Source: Nitrospirota bacterium
GTDB taxonomy: Bacteria > Nitrospinota_A > UBA7883 > JACRGQ01
Length of the DNA: 5,772 nucleotides
Direction of reading: 5' to 3'
Assembly: GCA_024275775.1 (NCBI GenBank)
Contig: JAJRYM010000057.1
Coordinates: 1-5,772, forward strand
Made by a program: the position numbers and the translations under genes. The notes below the pieces were generated by a model, which saw only the letters and a program-made list of their open reading frames with translations, did no database searches and was not told the DNA's origin. Shown in pieces: positions 1 through 5,772 of the stretch (its first letter is position 1; each line of letters begins with the position of its first letter).

Positions 1-22
1 ATAAGTTAAATGAATTGCAAGA

Positions 23-1363
23 TTAGGAAAGCAGGAGATATCGGATTATGAAGCAGAGGGAAAGAAAGTGAATAATGGGGCTCGCTTTCGGCTGTCCCAT
101 TATTCCGCTGTGGAGAACGCTATAGGAGATAATTCCAAGCGATATTCCTTCCGTTACGGAGAAGGTGAAAGGCATGGCCACAATCGTTAAAAACGCTGGA
201 ACCGATTCGGCCGGCGAATCCCATTTTACCCGCGCGGCCATAGGAAGCATGAAAGAGCCCACGGTGATAAGAGCCGGCGCTATCACCGGATAAAGAAAAA
301 CTCCTTCCCGTATTTCATACCCTCCCCCTATCATCTGCGCCAGCGGATACAGAAAAAGCGCCAAAAGAAAAATGCCGCCGGTAACCACCGAACTCAACCC
401 GGTTCTGCTTCCTTCCGCCACGCCGGCGGCGCTTTCTATATAACTGGTGATTGTTGTCGTGCCAAGGAGCGAACCGACCACCGTGGCGCCTCCGTCCGAT
501 ATCAGCGCTTCCCTCGCGTTGGGAATTCTGCCGTTCTTTATAAGGCCGGCGCTCGAACATACGGCCGTAAGCGTGCCTATGGTATCGAAAAGATCGAGTA
601 TGAAAAAAATAAATACGACGGTAAGCGCCTGCGGCGTTCGAAGCGCGCCGGCTATGTCCAGAGAAAACAGCGTAGGCTCAATGGATGCTGGAAGCCCAAG
701 AAACCCGTGCCACTCGGCATAGCCGGCCATAAGCCCCCAAACGGTGGCGAAAGCCGTTCCGATAATAATGGCCCCGCGTATTTTCAGCATCATCAAAAGA
801 GCGATAACCAGTACGGTTATCATCACCATGCCCGCAGGCCCCTCGGTTAAAGAGCCCATCGCCAACAGCGTGCCGGGGCTATGCACAACCACCCCGCCCC
901 ACTGCATACCGATGAGTGTAATGAAAAGCCCGATACCGGCCGGAATGGCGTATTTCAGGGATTCCGGCATCATCTGAACAATGGAGTCCCTCATGCCGCG
1001 CATGGCGAGAAGCATCATTAAAGCTCCCGCAAGGAAAACCGCTCCCAGTCCCGCCTGCCAGGTAAAACCGTATCCGCCGGCGGAAACGGCCCCGCAAACC
1101 GTAAAAGTAAAAAAGAAGTTGTGCCCCATCGCGGGCGCCTGGGCTATCGGGAGATTCGCCAGCAGTCCCATAAGAATACAGCCGACTGCGGAAGCGATGC
1201 ACGTTGCAGTCATAACCGACCCGAAATCCATCCCCGTCCCGGCCAGCACGGCAGGCTGAACGAATATCACATAGGACATCGTTATGAACGTAGTGAGGCC
1301 GCCTATGGCCTCGGTGGAAACCGTGGCGCCCCTCTCGCTCAACCGGAAAAAACGCTTAACCAT
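23..1363 (-). CDS. NCS2 family (AzgA-type) purine nucleobase permease
   Basis: Inner-membrane transporter of 446 residues, predicted to import a purine base (guanine, hypoxanthine or adenine) by proton symport, as known for AzgA relatives such as PbuG and GhxP. Seen directly: a hydrophobic multi-spanning protein with the family hallmarks in order. These are TEAIGGLTTFITMSYVIFVQ near the N-terminus (17-36), the substrate-site loop IAQAPAMGHNFFFTF (73-87), DLFDTIGTLTAV (257-268), and TSYIESAAGVAEGSRTGL (306-323). The C-terminal IIHFLSLCFIIRYLLL is a typical family end, so the gene is intact. The ATG is preceded by GGAGG five bases upstream (1369-1373), which supports the start. It is transcribed divergently from the ATPase operon. 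Oddities: the usual family loop reads roughly APGMGLNAFF, whereas this one has APAMGHNFFF, and about ten extra residues (GGGYEIREGVFLYP, 346-359) precede the APALI segment. Exact substrate cannot be told from sequence. Confidence 0.93.
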   Translation of the reverse strand: MVKRFFRLSERGATVSTEAIGGLTTFITMSYVIFVQPAVLAGTGMDFGSVMTATCIASAVGCILMGLLANLPIAQAPAMGHNFFFTFTVCGAVSAGGYGFTWQAGLGAVFLAGALMMLLAMRGMRDSIVQMMPESLKYAIPAGIGLFITLIGMQWGGVVVHSPGTLLAMGSLTEGPAGMVMITVLVIALLMMLKIRGAIIIGTAFATVWGLMAGYAEWHGFLGLPASIEPTLFSLDIAGALRTPQALTVVFIFFILDLFDTIGTLTAVCSSAGLIKNGRIPNAREALISDGGATVVGSLLGTTTITSYIESAAGVAEGSRTGLSSVVTGGIFLLALFLYPLAQMIGGGYEIREGVFLYPVIAPALITVGSFMLPMAARVKWDSPAESVPAFLTIVAMPFTFSVTEGISLGIISYSVLHSGIMGQPKASPIIHFLSLCFIIRYLLLS

Positions 1364-1472
1364 TCCCCCCTCCGCGCGGTGATTTTCTTTAATCCCCTGC
1401 CAATCGGCAACCTTTTAAACATGTTATTCTCTAAATTAAGTATAAAGTTTACCAATTTACAAAGGAATGAAA
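1364..1472. promoter_or_regulatory. Divergent intergenic promoter region with overlapping -10-like boxes
   Basis: This AT-rich gap is the only space for promoters of the permease (minus) and the ATPase operon (plus). On the minus strand TATACT (1439-1444) resembles a sigma-70 -10 box. On the plus strand TATAAA (1441-1446) overlaps it. Neither has a convincing TTGACA-like -35 at 16-18 bp, so the assignment is tentative. Two short palindromes lie between them and the permease start: AACATGTT (1418-1425, perfect) and TGCCAATCGGCA (1398-1409, symmetric at 10 of 12 positions). Either could be an operator; no regulator gene is in the window. Confidence 0.35.
1461..1466 (+). promoter_or_regulatory. 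Ribosome binding site that selects the second ATG of the ATPase gene
   Basis: AAAGGA lies directly against the first in-frame ATG (1467) with no spacer, which is too close for initiation there. It is six bases from the second in-frame ATG (1473), a normal spacing. The start at 1473 is therefore preferred. The stop codon TAA at 1443-1445 in the same frame rules out a longer protein. Confidence 0.6.
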
Positions 1473-3236
1473 ATGCTCCTTATAAACGATCTTAAAAGAC
1501 TTGGAGACATACTGGTAAAACAGACGGTAATCGAGTCCGAACAGCTCCACAGGCTGGAACAGACCGTTTTAAAAACATGGAAAAGAGGGGGCAAACTTAA
1601 AAACAGGGAGGCGGTGCCCGCCTATCACCTGATACAGAGCCTTTCCGCAACCGGCGACCGGAACGGAAAACTCAGCCCCGAAACAGTCATGCGCGCGGTG
1701 GCCAAACATTACAACCTCGAATTCAAGAAACTCGACCCGCTGGAAATGGACGCCAAAGTAGTAACCGGCACGATACCGAAACCTTTCGCCCTCAAGAACA
1801 TGATGGTGCCGCTTTTCAAGCAGGACGACAAACTTGTCGTGGCCGTAACGGACCCGGAACGAAAAGAAGCCATCGAACAGATACGGATGGTATCCAACAG
1901 CGAGGTGGAAATGATTATCGCCACCAAAGAGGATGTAGAAACCACCATAAACAGCTTCTTCTCGTTCAGCAGGGCGATACGGCAGGCGGAAGAGAACGTA
2001 ACCGGAACCGGCATGGACCTGGGCAATCTGGAACAGCTGGCGCACATCAAATCCGAAGCCGATATCTCTTCCACCGACAGGAACATACAAAACGCCGTTG
2101 ATACGCTTCTCCGCGACGCCATGACCCTGCGGTCGAGCGATATCCATATAGAGCCGAAAAGAGACGAAACCGTGGTGCGGAACCGAATCGACGGCGTTCT
2201 GGCGCAAACGCATAAATTCCCTAAAGTGGTGCACAGCGCCATCACCTCCAGAATAAAACTTCTGGCGCGCATGAATATTTCGGAAAAACGGCGCCCGCAG
2301 GACGGCAGAATAAAAGTTCAGCAGGACGACAAAGAAACGGAAATGCGGGTTTCGGTTATGCCGGTGGCGTTCGGCGAAAAAGTCGTCATCAGAATCTTCG
2401 ATAATGAAACGGCTTTCAATGACCTTGACGAGCTCGGCTTCTTCAAGGAGGAGCTCGATCTCTATAAAAATTTTCTAGGCAGACCCCACGGCATGGCGCT
2501 GGTAACCGGCCCCACCGGTTCCGGCAAAACAACAACCCTTTATTCATCCATGAAGTATCTCAACTCGCCGGACAAAAACCTCGTAACGGTGGAAGACCCG
2601 ATAGAAATGGTCGTACCGGAATTCAATCAGGTCGGTGTGCAAAACGCCATAGAGATGACCTTCGCGGTAGCCCTGCGCGCCATATTAAGGCAGGACCCCG
2701 ACATAATAATGATAGGCGAAATCCGCGATACCGAAACGGCGGAGATCGCCGTAAAGGCCGCGCTAACCGGCCACCTCGTTCTCTCCACACTGCATACGAA
2801 CGATACGGCGTCTTCGCTTACGAGACTGCTCGACCTCGGCATAGAGCCTTACCTGATAAAAACATCCCTTATAGGGGTGCTTGCCCAGCGGCTGGTAAGG
2901 GTGATTTGCGACGAATGCAAAACTCCGCATGAATACGATTCGGAGGTGCTCTCTTCCGCCGGCATCAGCCCCGCGCCGGACCTGAAACTTTTCAAAGGCA
3001 AAGGGTGCGACAAATGCAGAAAGACCGGTTATTACGGCCGCAAGGGGGTGCATGAAATTCTGGAAATCAGCGGCGAGGTGCGGGAGATGATTGCCGTGGC
3101 CGTTTCCGAAGATGCAATAAAACGGACGGCCGAACGGGCCGGCATAAAAACAATCCAGGAAAACGCCGTTAGACTTTTCCTGAAAGGCGACACTACAATG
3201 GAAGAGATACTTAAACTGCAATCGAAACTGGATTAG
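1473..3236 (+). CDS. GspE/PulE/PilB family assembly ATPase (type II secretion / type IV pilus)
   Basis: Cytoplasmic hexameric ATPase that in characterised relatives drives pilin or pseudopilin polymerisation at the inner membrane. Residue numbers count from the ATG at 1473 (587 aa, a usual family length). Residues about 50-160 form an MshEN/GspE N-terminal-like domain. The N2 domain has SSDIHIEP (221-228), RIDG (238-241) and RRPQDGR (273-279). The RecA-like domain has Walker A GPTGSGKTT (346-354), Asp box VEDPIE (373-378), Walker B DPDIIMIGEIRD (408-419) and His box TGHLVLSTLHTND (432-444). Two CxxC pairs (C479/C482 and C512/C515) match the zinc-binding tetracysteine motif of GspE/PilB and are absent from PilT-type retraction ATPases. 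All catalytic motifs are intact. No pilin, PilC/GspF or secretin gene is in the window, so PilB versus GspE cannot be decided. It is the first gene of an apparent three-gene operon. Confidence 0.93.
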   Translation: MLLINDLKRLGDILVKQTVIESEQLHRLEQTVLKTWKRGGKLKNREAVPAYHLIQSLSATGDRNGKLSPETVMRAVAKHYNLEFKKLDPLEMDAKVVTGTIPKPFALKNMMVPLFKQDDKLVVAVTDPERKEAIEQIRMVSNSEVEMIIATKEDVETTINSFFSFSRAIRQAEENVTGTGMDLGNLEQLAHIKSEADISSTDRNIQNAVDTLLRDAMTLRSSDIHIEPKRDETVVRNRIDGVLAQTHKFPKVVHSAITSRIKLLARMNISEKRRPQDGRIKVQQDDKETEMRVSVMPVAFGEKVVIRIFDNETAFNDLDELGFFKEELDLYKNFLGRPHGMALVTGPTGSGKTTTLYSSMKYLNSPDKNLVTVEDPIEMVVPEFNQVGVQNAIEMTFAVALRAILRQDPDIIMIGEIRDTETAEIAVKAALTGHLVLSTLHTNDTASSLTRLLDLGIEPYLIKTSLIGVLAQRLVRVICDECKTPHEYDSEVLSSAGISPAPDLKLFKGKGCDKCRKTGYYGRKGVHEILEISGEVREMIAVAVSEDAIKRTAERAGIKTIQENAVRLFLKGDTTMEEILKLQSKLD

Positions 3237-3252
3237 AAGGAATACCGTATAA

Positions 3253-3777
3253 ATGTTCCCCGCAATAGGCCCGATAAGCAAAATATTCAAAATCCTCCAC
3301 TCGGACGCCTCCCCCGCCCAGATTGCGGGCGGAGTATGCTTTGGGATGATAGCGGGCCTTACGCCGCTGTGGAACATTCACAACCTCTTGGTTCTTTTTC
3401 TCGTTCTTATAATCAGGGTAAATCTCGGCTCGGCGGTTCTATCTTTCCTCCTGTTTTCCGTTATCGCCTTTCCGCTCGATCCGCTCTTCAACGCTATCGG
3501 CTTGAAAATCCTCAAAGCCGAAACTCTCTACGACTCATGGACGGAGCTTTACAACATACCGACCTTCACCTTCACCAATTTCAACAATTCCATCGTGATG
3601 GGAAGTCTCGCCGTAGCCCTGGCGCTCTTCATACCGGCATGGGCGGCGACGGCATGGCTCGTAAAAGGTTACCGAGGGCGCCTTAGGGAAAAAATCGACG
3701 GACTGCGCATAGTAAAACTTATGAAAGCTTCGTCCGTGTACAGGCTGTACGCGAAGATAAGAGACTGGACGAGGTAA
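3253..3777 (+). CDS. TIGR03546 family (DUF2062-like) small integral membrane protein
   Basis: A 174-residue membrane protein of unknown function. Seen directly: the segment SPAQIAGGVCFGMIAGLTP (20-38) is followed by NIHNLLVLFLVLII (41-54), a hydrophobic stretch at 58-79 and a long one at 112-137. The C-terminal tail (138-174) is basic and probably cytoplasmic. The P-x-x-I-A-x-G...G-x-x-P pattern is shared by DUF2062 proteins and by TIGR03546, and the size fits. TIGR03546 is known as one half of a conserved two-gene pair with TIGR03545, and exactly such a gene follows five bases later, which strengthens the call. The start ATG has AGAAGGA (3235-3241) 11 bases upstream, a slightly long spacing, overlapping the stop codon of the ATPase gene. 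That arrangement suggests co-transcription and possibly translational coupling. Biochemical role unknown. Confidence 0.82.
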   Translation: MFPAIGPISKIFKILHSDASPAQIAGGVCFGMIAGLTPLWNIHNLLVLFLVLIIRVNLGSAVLSFLLFSVIAFPLDPLFNAIGLKILKAETLYDSWTELYNIPTFTFTNFNNSIVMGSLAVALALFIPAWAATAWLVKGYRGRLREKIDGLRIVKLMKASSVYRLYAKIRDWTR

Positions 3778-3782
3778 CAGAT

Positions 3783-5546
3783 ATGCGCTGGAAACTACTT
3801 ATCGTTATAGCGGCCGTGGTAGCCGTGACCGTTTTCATTACGGTGAACTATCTCGACTCTTTTGTTAAAAATAAAATCGAAACCATCGGAACCGAGAAAG
3901 TGGGCGCCAAGGTATCGCTGGACCGGCTTGAGATAAGCATAAAAAACCAGTCGGTCAAAATAACCGGCCTGCAGGTGGCGAACCCGGACGACCCGTGGAA
4001 AAACATTTTCGAGTTTAAATCCGCTACGGTCGATTTCTCGCTCCCGTATCTTCTTTTGAAGCGCGTAGTAATAGATAGCATATCGGTGGATAGTCCCGTC
4101 TGGGGCTCCAAACGAAAAACGTTCGGCGGAATAACCGCCGCGCAGGAGAAAAAACCGGCGCCTGTCTCCGCCGGATCTAACATGGACTGGAAAAAATATC
4201 TGCCCGCGGGCGACTTGATGAAAAAGTTCGACACGAAAAAGCTGGTCAACCCCGAATCGATGAAGTCGCTCAAACAGCTTGAGGATATCCGCGGATTCGC
4301 GCAGGGAAGAGATAAATACTGGAAAGAAAGGCTGAAGGAACTGGAAAAAAGGTTTAACGAGGTTAAGGCCTCGCCCTCGCCTTTGAAAGTTAAGAAACTT
4401 ATCGACGATGTGAAATCCGCCCGCAGTGAGCTTAAGAAGGATGTGGATAAGGTAAACGGCGTCACCAAACTTGTGAACGGCCTCCGCAACGGCGACATCC
4501 AAAACGCGCTGGAAACAGTAGGCATAGGCGGCGGGAACGTGGGCGAGATAACGCAAAAGCTGTTTTCCGGCATGTATCGCAAACAGATTGAAAATGTTTA
4601 CAACAAGGCCAAGTCCGTCAGGGAAAAACTTTCCGGCACGGGCGAACAGGCCGAAAAGAAAAAACGGATGAGAGGGGTAACGGTGGAATACCCGCTTAAA
4701 AACCCGGTTCCCCGGTTTTATCTAAAAAAAGCGGTTTTTAAAACGTCAGCCGAAAACCGCGCGGGAAACTGGTTCGATGGGGTAATCTCCGAAGTATCGT
4801 CCGATCCCAAACTTACCGGCAAGCCGGTGGATATCGCCATCGAAGGCGGCGCGCAGGATTTGCCGGGCGCGTACTTCGGGCTGAGGGGGAAAATAGAGCT
4901 TGCGGGCGAACAGGCAGTTTCCAGCTTCAACCTAAAGGGCGATGAAATTCCGGTTTCGATGATTGAAGGAATACTGGGGTCGGACTCGCCGATTGGCATT
5001 AAAGGCGGCTCGACAGTGCTCAACATCGGCTTGGATATGGAAGGCGATTACATAAGCAGTTACTTTCTCGTGATGGTAAAAAATATTCTGCTTTCCGCCC
5101 GCCACGAAGGGTTGAAGGAAATTGATGGAAACCTCGTACGCATCCTCGACGATTCCATGAAAGATATAAACAGTATCAGCTTCAAGGGAAAAGCGTCCGG
5201 CGAGCTGAAGAATCTTCAGGTAACCGTTACCAGCGATATCGATAAAATTCTCGGCAACGTTTTTTCTAAAGCTGTGAAAAACGCAAGGGCAGAAGCCGAG
5301 AAGAGAATCCGGCAAGAACTCGATAGGGAAATAGGCAAACGGGCTCCTGAAATAAAGAAACTGCTTGCCGGTAACGACGGAAAACTCGCGAATCTGGATT
5401 CGCTTGCGGGCGATGTCCGAAAACAGCTTGAGGAGCGCGTTCAAAAGGAAATCGATAAGCAAAGAAAGAAAGCGGAAAAAGCCCTGCAAAAGGAGGGTAA
5501 CAAAGAGTTGAACAAGGCTCTTAAAAACTTCAAATTCTCTTTTTAA
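3783..5546 (+). CDS. TIGR03545 family envelope protein with N-terminal membrane anchor and AsmA-like start
   Basis: A 587-residue protein of unknown function, partner of the preceding gene. Seen directly: one N-terminal membrane segment (4-22), uncleaved-looking, so most of the protein should lie in the periplasm. Next come short alternating hydrophobic strands (about 40-105) with GAKVSLDRLEISI (41-53), ITGLQVANP (60-68) and a VIDSISVDSP-type strand (96-105), a pattern reminiscent of AsmA/DUF748 proteins. Residues about 160-300 are highly charged, helical and probably coiled coil. A second beta-rich part (about 308-480) contains PRFYLKKAVF (310-319) and SSDPKLTGKPVDIAI (339-353), which fits TIGR03545. 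The tail (about 483-587) is again charged helix rich in K, E and R, ending in FKFSF. GAGG at 3771-3774, overlapping the end of the upstream gene, lies eight bases before the ATG and supports the start. The AsmA relation is inference; family membership is likely. Confidence 0.82.
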   Translation: MRWKLLIVIAAVVAVTVFITVNYLDSFVKNKIETIGTEKVGAKVSLDRLEISIKNQSVKITGLQVANPDDPWKNIFEFKSATVDFSLPYLLLKRVVIDSISVDSPVWGSKRKTFGGITAAQEKKPAPVSAGSNMDWKKYLPAGDLMKKFDTKKLVNPESMKSLKQLEDIRGFAQGRDKYWKERLKELEKRFNEVKASPSPLKVKKLIDDVKSARSELKKDVDKVNGVTKLVNGLRNGDIQNALETVGIGGGNVGEITQKLFSGMYRKQIENVYNKAKSVREKLSGTGEQAEKKKRMRGVTVEYPLKNPVPRFYLKKAVFKTSAENRAGNWFDGVISEVSSDPKLTGKPVDIAIEGGAQDLPGAYFGLRGKIELAGEQAVSSFNLKGDEIPVSMIEGILGSDSPIGIKGGSTVLNIGLDMEGDYISSYFLVMVKNILLSARHEGLKEIDGNLVRILDDSMKDINSISFKGKASGELKNLQVTVTSDIDKILGNVFSKAVKNARAEAEKRIRQELDREIGKRAPEIKKLLAGNDGKLANLDSLAGDVRKQLEERVQKEIDKQRKKAEKALQKEGNKELNKALKNFKFSF

Positions 5547-5582
5547 ATTTCCCCGCGAGCGTGACTTCAATTGTCTCTGCGA

Positions 5583-5601
5583 GTCCCGCTCCGAGCGGGA
5601 C
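5583..5601. repeat. Perfect 8-bp-stem hairpin inside the left arm of the repeat
   Basis: GTCCCGCT (5583-5590) and AGCGGGAC (5594-5601) pair perfectly around a CCG loop. It is GC-rich and the first strong hairpin after the stop codon of the upstream gene (37 bases away). It could stall or terminate transcription, or protect the 3' end of the mRNA. No run of T follows it on either strand, so it is not a canonical intrinsic terminator. Confidence 0.65.
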
Positions 5602-5634
5602 GTGGCAGTCTCTCCTACCTCAAAACTTTGCTGG

Positions 5635-5693
5635 AAGCTTTTGCGAAGACGGACGAAGCTTATCTCCCCAAACGCGAGGCCTACGCAGTAGGC
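5635..5693. repeat. Central secondary-structure block of the repeat
   Basis: Two copies of GAAGCTT (5634-5640 and 5655-5661) contain the self-complementary AAGCTT and can pair with each other over a 14-nt loop. Next to them GCCTAC (5679-5684) and GTAGGC (5688-5693) form a perfect 6-bp stem with a GCA loop. With the outer arms this gives a folded, cruciform-like unit rather than random intergenic sequence. Confidence 0.5.
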
Positions 5694-5742
5694 TGTGGTG
5701 ATCTCGCACAAAGAGAGATTGCCGCGCTTCGCTCGCAAAGAC

Positions 5743-5757
5743 AGGCTTGAAAAGCCT
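5743..5757. repeat. Small hairpin at the outer edge of the repeat
   Basis: AGGCTT (5743-5748) and AAGCCT (5752-5757) pair perfectly around a GAA loop. The following CCTCCCCTTGG (5755-5765) looks like the start of another intergenic inverted repeat whose second half would lie beyond the window, so its full extent cannot be judged. Terminator function is possible for a gene beyond the edge, but nothing here proves it. Confidence 0.4.
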
Positions 5758-5772
5758 CCCCTTGGTGAAAAT

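Larger units (their letters stand above)
5572..5743. repeat. 172-bp palindromic dispersed-repeat-like (MITE-like) element
   Basis: The ends are inverted repeats: TGTCTCTGCGAG (5572-5583) against the reverse complement of 5732-5743 (TGTCTTTGCGAG, 11 of 12 identical). Inside them, CGTGGCAGTCTCTC (5601-5614) pairs with the reverse complement of 5713-5726 (CGCGGCAATCTCTC, 12 of 14). Between outer and inner parts, the left arm carries a 19-nt hairpin where the right arm has only CGAAG. The right arm (GAGATTGCCGCGCTTCGC followed by TCGCAAAGACA) resembles the intergenic repeats of the 'TTGCGAGCGAAGC...GGCAATCTC' kind found in many environmental bacterial genomes. No reading frame of its own is convincing, so it would need a helper transposase in trans if mobile. 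It lies 25 bp after the last gene of the operon. Confidence 0.7.

Noticed and set aside
1364..1466. Purine riboswitch upstream of the permease
   Set aside because: The leader is short and I could not find the three-way junction with the paired loop motifs of purine riboswitches.
1381..1466. Sigma-54 promoter for the pilus-type ATPase
   Set aside because: No TGGCAC-N5-TTGC-like pair with correct spacing was found on the plus strand.
1569..2234. Minus-strand reading frame of 221 codons opposite the ATPase gene, with a second at 1709-2272
   Set aside because: Antisense to the conserved N-terminal and N2 domains of the ATPase; no recognisable domain. Treated as a shadow.
3795..4556. Long minus-strand reading frame (253 codons) opposite the TIGR03545 gene, with another of 244 codons at 3848-4582
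   Set aside because: Both lie fully antisense to a well-supported gene, resemble no known family, and have low-complexity, arginine/phenylalanine- or serine-rich composition expected from reading the opposite strand of a lysine/glutamate-rich gene.
4724..4730. Run of seven A in the TIGR03545 gene as a possible programmed frameshift site
   Set aside because: A -1 shift reaches a stop within a few codons and no stimulatory structure is evident. The zero frame continues through family-like sequence, so it is read as an ordinary lysine pair.
4932..5738. Minus-strand frame of 268 codons running from the palindromic repeat into the TIGR03545 gene
   Set aside because: It starts within the repeat element, which is structured non-coding sequence, and continues antisense to the 3' part of the gene. 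No family resemblance.
5547..5772. CRISPR array or tRNA in the 3' non-coding region
   Set aside because: The repeats here are inverted, not regularly spaced direct repeats, and no cloverleaf with a T-loop motif is visible.

Overview
The window comes from a Gram-negative (diderm) bacterium of roughly balanced GC content that cannot be placed to genus from the sequence alone. The diderm call rests on two things. One is a type IV pilus/type II secretion assembly ATPase. The other is a pair of genes matching the uncharacterised TIGR03546/TIGR03545 families, which are known from bacteria with outer membranes.

Layout. On the minus strand, 23-1363 encodes a complete AzgA-type (NCS2) nucleobase permease. 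A 109-bp AT-rich divergent intergenic region (1364-1472) follows; it must hold the promoters for both directions, and its -10-like boxes overlap. From 1473 a plus-strand set of three tightly packed genes begins: a GspE/PilB-family ATPase (1473-3236), then after 16 bp a small multi-spanning membrane protein (3253-3777, TIGR03546/DUF2062-like), then after 5 bp a 587-residue membrane-anchored envelope protein (3783-5546, TIGR03545). The last 226 bp are non-coding and mostly occupied by a 172-bp palindromic, MITE-like repeat unit (5572-5743) with paired arms and several internal hairpins. A further small hairpin runs up to the window edge.

How the genes may work together. The permease is an independent purine-uptake gene. 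The three plus-strand genes look co-transcribed. The ATPase normally powers pilus or pseudopilus polymerisation at the inner membrane. The TIGR03546/03545 pair has no established function. The N-terminal ~110 residues of the TIGR03545 member look AsmA/DUF748-like (membrane anchor followed by short beta strands), which suggests a role in envelope biogenesis or lipid transport; this is inference. The pair and its linkage to a PilB-like ATPase are the most interesting content of the window. No CRISPR array, tRNA, rRNA or transposase gene was seen.
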